DNA of 64,000 nt from Entomortierella parvispora (Eukaryota; Mortierellomycota; Mortierellomycetes; Mortierellales; Mortierellaceae). Below, piece by piece: positions 27,165 through 38,830 of the stretch. Location: NCBI GenBank assembly GCA_963573315.1, contig OY752141.1, forward strand, positions 248,001 through 312,000, in the 5' to 3' direction. Position numbers and translations under genes: made by a program. Position 1 is the first letter of the stretch, and every line of letters starts with the position of its first letter. The notes beneath the pieces were generated by a model. The model was not told the DNA's origin and ran no database searches. It saw nothing but the letters and a program-made list of their open reading frames with translations.

Positions 27165-27986
27165 ATGATTGTTTCAAGCACACCCTCCACATCCTCGATC
27201 GCTCGCGTCGCCCTCGCCTTCTCCATACAAATACTTTTACTATTCTTTCTCTCTTCAGTAGCGTATGGGCAGATCTTTAATGGGGGTAATGTCATCCCAG
27301 TACCCGCAGCATGGGGGGGCTTCAACCCAATGATGGACTCTCCTCCTATCTACAATATTCCAGACACACCCCCGGCTTCAGCAAGCGCCCCTTCTTTTAG
27401 TCCTTCCTCATCCTCACAGACACAGTCCATCAATACTACAACCACCCCACCTCCTCCTCCCCCCGCACCAACTACCCCTCCGCCTCCCATTCCCGTTCAA
27501 CCATACATGACTGTGGGACCGAGTACCTACCAAGTACCTGTCACAGGGCCACTACCTTTGCCCACCACGCCCGCCTTGTTCCCACAGAATATCTCGACGT
27601 GCTCGACCTGTTACGGAATGTTCTCTACCTTGTCTCGGTGCAATGTGATTGCCAACACAAACACGTTCCCAGTGACGGCCAACACGACGTATGAGAGCTT
27701 GCTGCCGTTCCTAAAGTGCATTTGCACTTTCAAGGCCTTGGACGTGTACCCGTATTGTATCGACTGTTTCCAAAAGACGCAGCAGTTGAATCAATTGAAC
27801 GTATTGCAAGCCTACCATTTGGAGAACTACGTCGATGCCTTCCATCAGTTGTGCGGCGTCACCTATAACGGCAACAAGGTCGCTTTTAGTGCCGCTGCCA
27901 CAGCCCCTTCCTTCAGGACAGGAACAATCATTGTAACGGTACTCTCGGCCTGGATAGGACTAGGGATCGCGCAGATGGTCTTTTGA
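27165..27986 (+). CDS. Secreted, probably GPI-anchored Pro/Ser/Thr-rich protein with eight Cys
   Basis: Single exon, 273 residues. The N-terminus is a signal peptide (IARVALAFSIQILLLFFL, cleavage probably after VAYG). A Pro/Ser/Thr-rich stalk follows (about 60-140, with PPPPPPAP and TTPPPPIP). The C-terminal domain has eight Cys arranged C-x2-C, C, C-x-C, C-x2-C, C (CSTCYGMF ... KCICTFKALDVYPYCIDCFQ ... LCGV). The last ~20 residues are hydrophobic (TGTIIVTVLSAWIGLGIA) after a small-residue stretch, the layout of a GPI-attachment signal. I infer a cell-wall or plasma-membrane protein. The Cys pattern is not the CFEM pattern and I do not know the family. Confidence 0.75.
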   Translation: MIVSSTPSTSSIARVALAFSIQILLLFFLSSVAYGQIFNGGNVIPVPAAWGGFNPMMDSPPIYNIPDTPPASASAPSFSPSSSSQTQSINTTTTPPPPPPAPTTPPPPIPVQPYMTVGPSTYQVPVTGPLPLPTTPALFPQNISTCSTCYGMFSTLSRCNVIANTNTFPVTANTTYESLLPFLKCICTFKALDVYPYCIDCFQKTQQLNQLNVLQAYHLENYVDAFHQLCGVTYNGNKVAFSAAATAPSFRTGTIIVTVLSAWIGLGIAQMVF

Positions 27987-28633
27987 AATACTTTTTGAGA
28001 AGAATGAAAAAAAAAAATCTTCCCTTTCGTCCGTCTCACCTTCCCTCCTTTCCTCCCTTCCTCCTTCCCCTCGTCTTCTTTTTCTGCCTCCTTTCCTAGA
28101 ACAGCTACCTAGAAAGAAAAATAAACCTCGTATAATAATGGATATGAATGGCACTACGATTGCTGCTCTTTCGCTTCTCCATAACCTTTCTTAGTCAATG
28201 CAATGTAAACCGACACGTCGCGATACAAATTTTCCACAGATCTTGAGTGGATTGGCGGACCCAGGGTTGTATTCTTTTAAAACGCGGTGTCACCATCCTC
28301 GATGCTAGCTGGTCTAAAGGAAACCCCTTAGAACGTGGTGATCGTGAACAAAGAAGGGTCATCTGGTACTTTTCGACCATGCTCCTGTCATTCATGTTCT
28401 GACCCCTGCACACACTCAAAGACGACTCCAGGCCACCCCTGTACAACACGACTCTGTTTCCGCCATTGAGGTATTGCACCTCAAAAGGATCCGCTCGACT
28501 CTCATTCACTATTTTGAACCTACCTGCAAAGCAATTGCGGTCGCCCAGAGTCTCGATTAATACTAAGAGACACTGTTGTCCATTTTTATATTATACAGGC
28601 CATCATCTATGAAGATGGTAAAACTACAACTGT
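27987..28633. other. Gap between convergent secreted-protein genes, with one unassigned ORF
   Basis: A T/C-rich 3' region is followed by an open frame at 28195-28509 (minus, 104 codons from ATG) with ordinary residue composition. I recognise no domain in it, it has no intron or promoter evidence, and it lies between two 3' ends, so I do not call it a gene. A short AATAAA-like element lies near 28120. Confidence 0.35.
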
Positions 28634-29516
28634 CTAGGGGTGAACACCGCAGATGCCCTTGACGCAAGTATCCTTGCAGTCATCAGAAGAGCGGCAGCAG
28701 GACCCGTTGGGTCCCTTGCCTGTCTTGGTACCAACGAATCCACCTTTGCAAGTGACGCTAGGGGAGGACTTGGCGGCGTTGGTGGTGGTCATGGTGGTTG
28801 TGGGCTTCACGGGCAGGATGGTAGCAACAGTGGGAGCAACGGTGGGCGAGGCAACTGGTGGGGCGTCGGTGATGACAGTGGGCGAAACAACTGTCGGGGG
28901 GTTGGTGGTGGGAGCAGCGGATGTGACCGTAGGAACATTGGTGGTAGTGGTGATAACGGGGAAAACTCCAACCTTTTCATACAAAAACTCTGCCCCGCAG
29001 ACATAGGAGGTCATAAGAACAGGAGAGAGCTCAGAGTCCCAATGTTGATCCACCTTGACGCAAGGAATCGCCTTGCGATCCTCTTTCTTGCTGGCGCTCA
29101 TCAACAACTTGGAAACCTTGGAGTCGGAGGTGCCATCGTCCAAAACTGGGACAACATACCCATACTCGCCTTTAATAAAGCCATAAAAGATAGATTGGGA
29201 GTTGACATCCTTCCAGAAGGAACCGGAGCACTCACGAAGGGCTTGGGATGCTTCAATGTTCTTGTAGTCGACGGGGGTGAGGCACATGTAAACAATATCA
29301 GAACTCATTCCGCCAATCTCGAGTTGGAAGTAATAAGCGGACGCCAATTGACCGACCAAGGCCAAGGACACTGCAATAGAGCTGAGAAGGAGTGAGGGAA
29401 CAAGAGAGGCCTTGTTAGCAAACTAGTATATGAACGAGGGCGACTCTTTGCCGAGCCAAGTCTTTGCTGTTCAGCTGTTCAGCAGAGCAACTGGATGATT
29501 ACCTGAAGGAAACCAT
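28634..29516 (-). CDS. Secreted protein with Thr/Pro linker and C-terminal six-Cys module
   Basis: Two exons, 29516-29503 (only 14 bp) and 29381-28634, joined in phase 2; 253 residues. The tiny first exon is needed to give the initiator and a complete signal peptide (MVSFSSIAVSLALVGQLASA). Residues about 21-145 form a domain with three Cys and no family I know. Then comes a Thr/Pro/Val-rich linker of about 65 residues, typical of secreted modular proteins. The C-terminus holds six Cys in the order C, CC, C, C, C (GSCCRSSDDCKDTCVKGICG), spacing that resembles knottin or chitin-binding-like small modules. I infer an extracellular or wall-associated protein; no enzymatic motif is visible. Small Cys-module proteins of this kind can be wall binding, signalling or defensive, and the sequence does not choose among these. 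Confidence 0.78.
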
Positions 29517-30321
29517 GGTGAGATAAAGGAAGAAGAAGATAGATATGATGGAGAAAAGTTCAGAAGAAAGATTACCGAGGAAGAGACGATGTCTTTTGTA
29601 GCCTACAAGAGCAAATATTTGCATGAGAATGAGAACGACTGTTACCGGGTTTGAACCCCGCTTCATCCATCACGCCAGGATCTTCTATACCATTCAACCA
29701 CCACGCCTCCACCGCGCCCCAGTCGTCCCAATATTGTATCGGCTGACGGAGGAGAGAGCCAGTCGGTGGTCGGTTCAAAGTTTACAGCAGAAAGATTGTC
29801 GCTGTCTTTTCGTCCCCGTTGTCTTTTCCCTGCAACAACGTCAGCGCCAAAGGTCCTTTTGCTCTCGGAGACCGATGGTATCCATCTGCGCCACCGGCGA
29901 GAAGTCCGGGGGTTATTGGTTTGTACGGTTTGATCAGTCGTCTTTTACAGTGCGCCCAAGCTGGTTAGGGGCAGAAAAGGTCCTGTGAACGATAGGACGC
30001 GCACATATAACAGCCAAGTATGTCACCGTCGGCCCGCCAAAAACTCGCCTTTTTTTCTAGGTTAATGAGCAAGAGGCAGAAAGACAAAAGGACACAAGGG
30101 TGCGCGCACGTAGTTTGCACTGCCCTTCAGAAGGAGCAGATGAGGAAGACAGACGCGCCCTCCATCCGACCGTTGGACTGGGCTGTGCAGATGCAGTGTC
30201 GCGAGTGAAGTGGTTTGTCAGTGGCGTCTCGTCCCAAAAGAGGAGAAATGTGTCACTTTTTTTTTTTTTTTTTTTTTTTTTTTGTTTGTTCGCTCCATTC
30301 CACGCATTCATCTCGGCAACA
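29517..30321. promoter_or_regulatory. Divergent promoter region, six-Cys secreted protein and AMP deaminase
   Basis: About 800 bp without a supported gene. It includes a tRNA-like box pair on the minus strand around 29645-29700 that fails as a tRNA (see rejected items), an ATATAA element at 30005-30010 that could serve AMP deaminase, and a run of 27 T at 30257-30283 just before the AMP deaminase start codon. Confidence 0.5.
30257..30283 (+). repeat. T27 homopolymer in the AMP deaminase leader
   Basis: Uninterrupted T run ending 38 bp before the start codon; probably within the 5' leader. Length is likely variable. Confidence 0.85.
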
Positions 30322-33300
30322 ATGTGCACGCATAGCCCCCCATCCCTAGGCGATGACGATGGAGCAGACCGCCCCCAGGCACAGACAACCAGACCCGAGT
30401 TAGAAGACTCGTTCGAAGTGCCAGACACCCGTGCGGACACGGACGAATCAAAGTCCGTCGACCACGGCCCACTGCAACCTCGTAGGGCCCAGACCCCGCT
30501 CTACAAATCGCGACACGAAAAGGCGCTCCGACTGGTATGAACGACTATCCGACCATCTGCTCGTCCCCGTCATTCTTCAAAGGCCATTCTGTCCTATCTC
30601 CCGCGTAAATGACATAAGCTGCCCAAAGTCCTGTCTAACGTCTTTTGTTTTTATTCTGTCATATAGGAAGACAACAAGTATCTTGCTCACGAGACGCACA
30701 ACTCGGCTGGGGTCACTTCTCCAAGCGAGGTCAGACCAAGCTGGATCGCTGCTGCTCCTGCCACACCTTTTGACGAAACAGCCGAGAACAGACGACCTAC
30801 TGAGGCTACTGCAGGGATTATGGAAGAAGATCACATCACAGAAGAGAGCCACAGCAACACGAAACCCAACTTTGCCCCCACGGATGATGTCACAGAGGAA
30901 TTAAGAACGCTTTATACCAACTTTCAGAAATGTCTGGATCTACGTGAAAAGTACATGGCGATTTCCTGTCAGAGGAACGGCGACAACCCAAGGGATGCAG
31001 ACGATTGGAAGATGTATCCTCCACACCCCCCACCTTCATGGCCCCCACCAGAGAACCCGGGAAGGGTGTCAGAAGGTCCCCAGAGTATTGGTAGTGACTT
31101 TAACAGGGAAGAAGTGCCGATTCCGGGACTCTGTGATCATTTCTACGAGTTGGACGAGACTGGAGTTTACCAGGTAACAAGAGAGAGTATGGGGGAGGGG
31201 AGATACAGTATTGCATCACAAATCTAACCTTCCCTTCTCAATCACAGGTGTACAACAATAAGGAGGACCTTGCCAGCAACAAACCGATTGTCAAAGTCCC
31301 TACACCAAGGGAATACTTCCTGGATCTCGACTTTGTCCTCTCTGTGATCTCGGACGGACCTACCAAAAGTTTTGCCTTCCGTCGTCTAAAGTATTTGGAG
31401 AGCAAGTGGAACATGTACATCCTCTTGAACGAGTACGAAGAACTCGCAGAGGTCAAAAGGGTGCCCCATCGTGATTTCTACAATGTCCGAAAGGTGGATA
31501 CTCACGTTCATCACAGCTCATGCATGAATCAGAAGCATCTGCTGAGATTCATAAAGGCAAAGATGAGAAAGACGCCCAAGGATCTGGTGATCTTTCGTGA
31601 TGGGAAGGACTTGACGTTGGAGGAAGTCTTTCAGAGTTTGAACTTGACTGCTTATGACCTGAGCATTGATACAATGGACATGCACGTAAGGATTTACCTG
31701 CTCTTTCACCTTGTTTTTTTTTGGTTTTTATCGGCGGGGATGGCCATGCTCATCTTTTTTTGGTTTTTTTTTTTCTATATATCATAGGCCCACAAGGATT
31801 CTTTCCACCGGTTTGACAAGTTCAACTTGAAGTATAATCCAATTGGCGAGTCTCGTCTTCGAGAGATTTTCATGAAGACCGACAACAAGATCCAAGGCAA
31901 ATACTTGGCAGAGATTACAAAAGGTAATTATCAAAGAATGACTCTCTTTTCGATTTTCCCGTCCATACAAGATATTATGGTGAACCTTTCTAATGACATC
32001 TCTGTCCTCATCCCCACTTTCTCCCTTTTTTTGTCCATAGAGGTAATCTCGGATCTGGAGCAGAGCAAGTACCAGATGGCCGAATACCGTATCTCGATCT
32101 ACGGTCGTAGCGAGGACGAATGGGACAAGCTTGCAGATTGGGTCGTCGACAACAGACTGTTCTCACCCAATGTCCGATGGTTGATCCAAGTTCCTCGACT
32201 TTACAACGTCTACAAGGCGACCAAGACAGTCGAGAATTTCGAAAAGGTGATCCAAAACATCTTTAAGCCCTTGTTTGAAGTGACAAGAGACCCTCAAAGT
32301 CATCCGAACTTGCATATCTTTTTGCAACGGGTCGTCGGCTTTGATTCGGTCGATGACGAATCCAAGGCGGAACGAAGGATCTACAGGAAATATCCTTACC
32401 CTCGAGTCTGGAACACGCCCATGAACCCGCCTTACAGTTATTACATCTACTACATGTTTGCCAACATGACCAGTCTCAATAACTTTCGACAGAAGAGACG
32501 CTTCAGTAAGTACTCTTTTTTCTTTCTTGACAACGTATTAGTAGAAGGGGAACTATTTGCATCTGTGCCACTAACCATTCACTTTTATTTCCATTTCATA
32601 GATACATTTGTATTCAGACCCCATTGTGGAGAAGCTGGAGACACGGATCATTTGACCTCTGCGTTCTTGACTTCCTTTGGAATCTCTCACGGAATTTTGC
32701 TCCGCAAGGTGCCCGCGCTTCAATACCTGTTTTATTTGACACAGATGGGCATCGCCATGTCCCCACTGTCCAATAATGCCTTGTTTTTGGATTATGAGCG
32801 GAACCCGTTCCCATCCTTCTTCCAACGAGGACTCAATGTCAGTTTGAGTACTGATGATCCTCTGCAGTTCCATTTCACAAAGGAGCCTCTCATTGAAGAA
32901 TACAGTGTCGCAGCTCAGGTAAGGAAAGGGAAAAAAAAAGTAAAGGTGTAGAAGGCAATCAAGAAACATTTTCATGCCTTGTACTCATCCCTCTATATCT
33001 CTCTTTCTTGCTCTCCTAGATCTGGAAGCTCTCTGGTGCAGACATGTGTGAGATCTCTCGGAACTCTGTCGCCCATTCTGGGTTCGAGAACATGGTCAAG
33101 AAACATTGGATTGGCAAGAAATGGTTCCTCCCAGGCGTCCAATCCAATGACATGGCCAAAACCAACGTGCCCAATATCAGAGTCGCCTTCCGGCATGAGA
33201 CCCTCCGGGAGGAGTTGGAGATGCTCCAACGATACTCCTGTGTCGGACAATCTTCTGCTGCGTCTTCAGGTTCTTCCCTCGCCCCTTCCTCCGTCGCGAC

Positions 33301-33688
33301 TCCACGCACAGTAGCAGCAATCACGATTGCAGCGGCCGCATCAACACTGACTGTGCCACCAGCCATCGTGGCCATCCCTCAGGAGAATGGACAGGCGGAT
33401 GCCTTTATCAATATGAACTGCTCTCCTGTAGTGGAGCCGGAACTTTCCTCGGGTATGGTCGACACCAGTGACATGGGCTTGATGAAGCTGCACCCTCATC
33501 TACCTAGAGCTCCAATCGAGAGCTCGACCATGGCAGCCTACGGCACTAATGTGATGGCCATTGAAAACCAGCTTGGTCGCCTGTCTGTTGTTGCTGGTGT
33601 CTCTGAGATTGCAGAGCGGGCTGCAATTAAGAAACGAGATAGACTTCGCCTCCAGGCTGAACAAGCCATGGATGAGAACGCAGACTAG
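30322..33688 (+). CDS. AMD1: AMP deaminase
   Basis: Seven exons: 30322-30534, 30667-31173, 31248-31685, 31788-31923, 32041-32505, 32602-32918, 33020-33688; 914 residues with consistent phases. It converts AMP to IMP plus ammonia in the purine nucleotide cycle. Zinc-binding and catalytic motifs are intact: [13 protein letters not shown] (His326, His328), [11 protein letters not shown], and [17 protein letters not shown] with the Asp pair at about 671-672. KHWIGKKW and [14 protein letters not shown] close the conserved core. Residues 1-230 are the variable regulatory N-terminus. The tail from about 770 is Ala/Ser-rich and less conserved. The start is the first ATG after the T27 run; the frame is open further upstream only because the T run encodes Phe. 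Confidence 0.95.
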
Positions 33689-33830
33689 GAGCAGAAGAGT
33701 ACAGCTTGAGAGTCTGGCAGTGCCGTATTGTGTTTTGAGGGGCTTTATTTGAATGTTTTCTTTGCCAGCGCAATGCCCACACGAAGAAATACAAGTATTT
33801 TTTTTCTTTTTCTTTGGCAATAATATTTCT

Positions 33831-35460
<1,630 letters not shown>

Positions 35461-35822
35461 TTCTCTTGGATGTATTTGTTGAGAGTGTGGTGTATGGGTG
35501 TGTCCTGGAGTATCCTGGGGGGTCCTGTCAGCTGTCGTGTTTGTTTCTGCTTTGACGTGTGTGGGTGTTTGTGGGCACGGAGGAATGGGGTAAAGAGAGA
35601 AAAGAGCACAGAGGACAGAAAGAGAGCAAGACACGATCGCATCATGCATGCAGTGCATGCTGACGCGTAGTGGCTGCTTGTGCTGAGCACGTGACTTCAT
35701 TTCGGGTGACGTAGGCCAGACCCGCCGCGCCTGTGAAGGGCAGCCAACCAGTCCAAGCTCACACATCGCGCGTCGCGACGTCTGATTCCACAAGGTTCAC
35801 CATCCACCAGTTCACAACGATC
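35461..35822. promoter_or_regulatory. Short divergent promoter, RPT6 and the nuclease-like gene
   Basis: 362 bp separate the two starts. An imperfect palindrome around 35642-35661 (CATGCATGCAGTGCATGC) is the only clear structure. I found no match to the yeast proteasome-gene element GGTGGCAAA. Confidence 0.45.
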
Positions 35823-36100
35823 ATGAACAGTGCACAAACCAAGTATCTGAAGGTCACCTCGCCTGACAAATACAACCTGAAGGAATGGGCGGCGCTGGGG
35901 GATTCGATTGGTGCACAGGCGATGGATACTCTCTGGACCTCAGGGGTTCTGGGTATTCTAAGGCGATCCACCAAAAAGAGCGAACAGCATGCCTTTTCTC
36001 GCCTCTCAAAGTCTACTAAAGATGAGCGCATGAAGGAGTTCGAGTCGGTCATTGTAGATGTAAGCGTCCACCCCATATTCGAGTTCATGGAAACTCACTC

Positions 36101-36133
<33 letters not shown>

Positions 36134-37708
36134 AACTGTTTGGATGTGAACACTTTTCTCAGAGAAATTTTAGGCTGGCTCTTCGTCCAGTTGTGTCGAG
36201 GCAGCAAGTGGTGGTCGCAGAGGAGCAAGCTGATGAAAATGAGTCCGCGTGTTTATTGAAAAGGAAACTAACGGCGCCGTCCCAGTTGGGAGCACGAAAA
36301 CGCACCGAGCCACAAAATATCCCTTCGTCATCCGGTTCAGCGTCATCCCTGGTGGATATCTTGCTCTCAGAAGGAAGTGACTCAGACAGCGAGAGTGATA
36401 AGGGCGACAGGTCGCCATCCGAGCTGTGTTTGGCGCGTAAAGTGGGTGCGAGTGATCTTGGTGAGTTAGTTACGTTAAAGCATACGTCGCGTCCTGGAAG
36501 GAGAATATTGACTATCTTCTCTATTGTAATTGCCTATGCTCTTCAGTTAGCCCCTCATGTTTCGCAGCTTTGGGACAAGACATTTCCTGGGTCGTGGGTG
36601 GAATCGATCTAGTCGAAAGCTTCCAAAAGTTCCGTTCAGCAAACATGGGTCCGTATTCCCTGGCCCTCGATGGGGTTGCTGACTTGACTCAAGAGTCTGC
36701 CTTTTACCGGTCTCTGGATAAAGATACCCAAGTTGCTGCCAGACGCGTCCCCAATGCACCCGATATCTACCAAAGATGGCCTACCTTAAAGCCTATTTTG
36801 GACCGTGTGTTCCAATATAATCGATATGGAGATATTGCCAAGGCAGTTCGCTCCGAGAACATGCAGGATCCGGTGGCAGCATATTTGTTTTATGTAGTGA
36901 TGGCCTAGTAAGTTCAGCGGCATCCCTTGTCATTCTACAACGGCTTTTCATTGCAGATCTTTTTTTGTAAAAAGAAAATGTGTTTTTTTTTTTACTTTTT
37001 GTTTTGAACAGCTACCACTACTTCGCCTTCAGAAACGAGGTCCCCGAGGACATTAACGAACGGGAGGGTTTCGCGGGTCTGACGTGGGCGTTCTTGCAAA
37101 CCCCTTTGACGATGTGCAATGTGGAATCCAGGTACTTGGAGATTCTAATTAGAGGTGTGGAAGAGAGAAAGAACCAAGAAAAGGATTTGCTCCTGGATCG
37201 CAAAGACACAGGAAGACAGGCCGATGCTGTTGCTGTCCATAATAACCAGCAGCTTTTGATAGTCGAAGCCGCACAACTTCATTACCCCGATATGAAGAAG
37301 AGACGCCAGGACGAGTGGAAGCTAACGCGGGCCATGAGGGACAGCTGGATAAGTCAGGTTCGTGCCATAAGCAACTTGGCGGTCCCACACCGAGGGCTGG
37401 CTGTTTTCGGTTGCGCCTCATTCAAGGATGAAACGAAACTGCTGCGGATGGATTATCACGGCGTATTCCGCCTTCAGCAATTTGATCATTTTATCATCCC
37501 TCTTCGAGAAGAAGATTTCGGAGTGAAAATGAAGTCTGCCATTATGAGCTGTTTGAAGCTTGCAGCCAGGATCCGGGAAGAGATCACACACAGGGGCAAG
37601 ACCAAAGGTATGCTCAGTTATGACCATCGAGCTACGTTGAAGGATGCTGTATTCCGGATCGAAAAGACGACATCCTCCCCCGCGAACGCCAAAGTACGCA
37701 GATCGTAG
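35823..37708 (+). CDS. Putative PD-(D/E)XK nuclease-like protein
   Basis: Four exons: 35823-36059, 36163-36460, 36547-36907, 37012-37708; 530 residues, phases consistent. The N-terminal ~80 residues form a compact segment (LKEWAALGDSIGAQAMDTLW). A Ser/Asp-rich disordered region follows (about 110-165). The C-terminal half (about 185-500) looks globular. In it, ESRYLE, then GRQADAVAVH (Asp370), then LLIVEAAQLHY (Glu384) follow the order and spacing of a PD-(D/E)XK core, Asp at the end of one strand and ExA on the next. The usual Lys of ExK is Ala, so activity is uncertain. Proteins with this core are frequent in early-diverging fungi, some with Crinkler-like architecture; I see no Crinkler LxLFLAK header. 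A nuclear role is possible but not shown. This reading of the fold is inference. Confidence 0.6.
36102..36131 (+). repeat. A30 homopolymer inside an intron
   Basis: Thirty A residues fill the first half of the first intron of the nuclease-like gene; its last A belongs to ACTAAC, the likely branch-point sequence. Confidence 0.85.
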
Positions 37709-37914
37709 GTAGTGGCGTCAATGAAGGTCGATCTCAATGCCTAAATGTCAACCGATTGACAGTTCTTCATTTCTTGAACAACTCTTGTTCACTCACAGGC
37801 TCGGCAAAATCATACAAAAAAAAAAAAAAAGATGAGTAAAGGTCATGGAACCCAGTAAGAACTTTCAAATTATCAAAACCCAACTGCAAAAGAAATTGCC
37901 ATTGAAGACCAAGG

Positions 37915-38141
37915 GGAAGGCCAGCCGTTTTAAGCCGCATGTAGATCAAGCGGCACCACGTTCACCACCAGGACTCTCTCTCTGCCAATAACAAGAGATC
38001 GCTGGCTATGAGAAAGAACAAAGCAGGGTCAATGTTCTCCCCAAGACGCGTGGCAGGACACCACATTAGCTCTCAACCCATGTGATTCTCCTTCCACAAA
38101 GTTATCCCCATCCTGTAGCAAGCAGGATCGGGTCCCCGTCG
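37915..38141. repeat. Direct repeat, copy 1 (227 bp)
   Basis: Begins GGAAGGCCAGCCG and ends GGTCCCCGTCG. Copy 2 lies 264 bp downstream in the same orientation with no indels and only a handful of base changes, so the duplication is recent. Copy 1 is the outer copy, not contiguous with the gene-like segment to its right. Confidence 0.92.
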
Positions 38142-38178
38142 AGTCTTCAATGTTAAAAAAAAGATTGCGCGAAAAAGA

Positions 38179-38405
38179 GGAAGGCCAGCCGTTTTAAGCC
38201 GCATGTAAATCAAACGGCACCACGTTCACCACCAGGACTCTCTCTCTGCCAATAACAAGAGATCGCTGGCTATGAGAAAGAACAGAGCAGAGTCAATGTT
38301 CTCCCCAAGACGCGTGGCAAGACACCACATTAGCTCCCAACCCATGTGATTCTCCTTCCACAAAGTTATTCCCATCCTGTAGCAAGCAGGATCGGGTCCC
38401 CGTCG
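38179..38405. repeat. Direct repeat, copy 2 (227 bp)
   Basis: Same limits and orientation as copy 1, offset 264 bp, with a 37-bp spacer that includes an A8 run. It is directly continuous with the gene-like segment at 38406-38880, so it is probably the original and copy 1 the duplicate. Confidence 0.92.
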
Positions 38406-38830
38406 TTCCGTTGACCGCATCGTTTTTAAACAATCCCAAAACTGACAATAGAAATGAACTCACCATGGAATACATGGGGCAATTCGTTTGAAAGGTCGTA
38501 GATGTCACGTTTGTTGTGGAACCCTGGAAGAGGGATGGAGAGCGTCGAGTATCCATTGCGGATGGGGAAAATAGAGGTGCCAACATTAACGATTGTTGAC
38601 GTGGAGAGATCCTCGCAGAGCTTTCGCGGACTACATGTTATCTGGTAAGAGGCAAAATGTTTCCACAGCCACCTCCCAGTCTACAGCGAAGCCATGTTGC
38701 TCGGGTACAATTGATTGAGCCAAGAGGACAGCTCGCTTTTCAATTCTGCACAATACCTTTCAAAACCAAGATGGACAGGATGGCATCGACTGAAAGGAAT
38801 CTCCTCTCTGCAATCATGAGAGTGGGCAAG
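38179..38830 (-). pseudogene. Possible broken minus-strand gene
   Basis: Several short minus-strand stretches read like real protein. One frame runs HLGFERYCAELKSELSSW, hits a TAG at 38681-38683, and continues with KLCEDLSTSTIVNVGTSIF and LPGFHNKRDIYDLSNELPHV up to a GTGAGT donor at about 38463. Inside the repeat, after a CTCATAG acceptor, a last-exon-like segment reads QRSLVIGRERVLVVNVV and stops. Alternative splicing paths exist, but I could not join these pieces in one frame. Either a pseudogene or a gene whose introns I have mis-set. No family recognised. Confidence 0.3.

Noticed and set aside
28640-29395. 251-codon plus-strand open frame, Gly-rich
   Set aside because: Exact antisense of the Thr/Pro-rich secreted protein; the Gly richness mirrors the linker codons.
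29641-29710. tRNA-like sequence on the minus strand: an A-box-like TGGTTGAATGG and a B-box-like GGTTCAAACCC 43 bases apart, as in a tRNA gene
   Set aside because: The seven bases before the A box do not pair with those after the B-box arm, the T stem pairs poorly, no sound anticodon stem-loop forms, and no T-run terminator follows. At most a decayed tRNA or chance.
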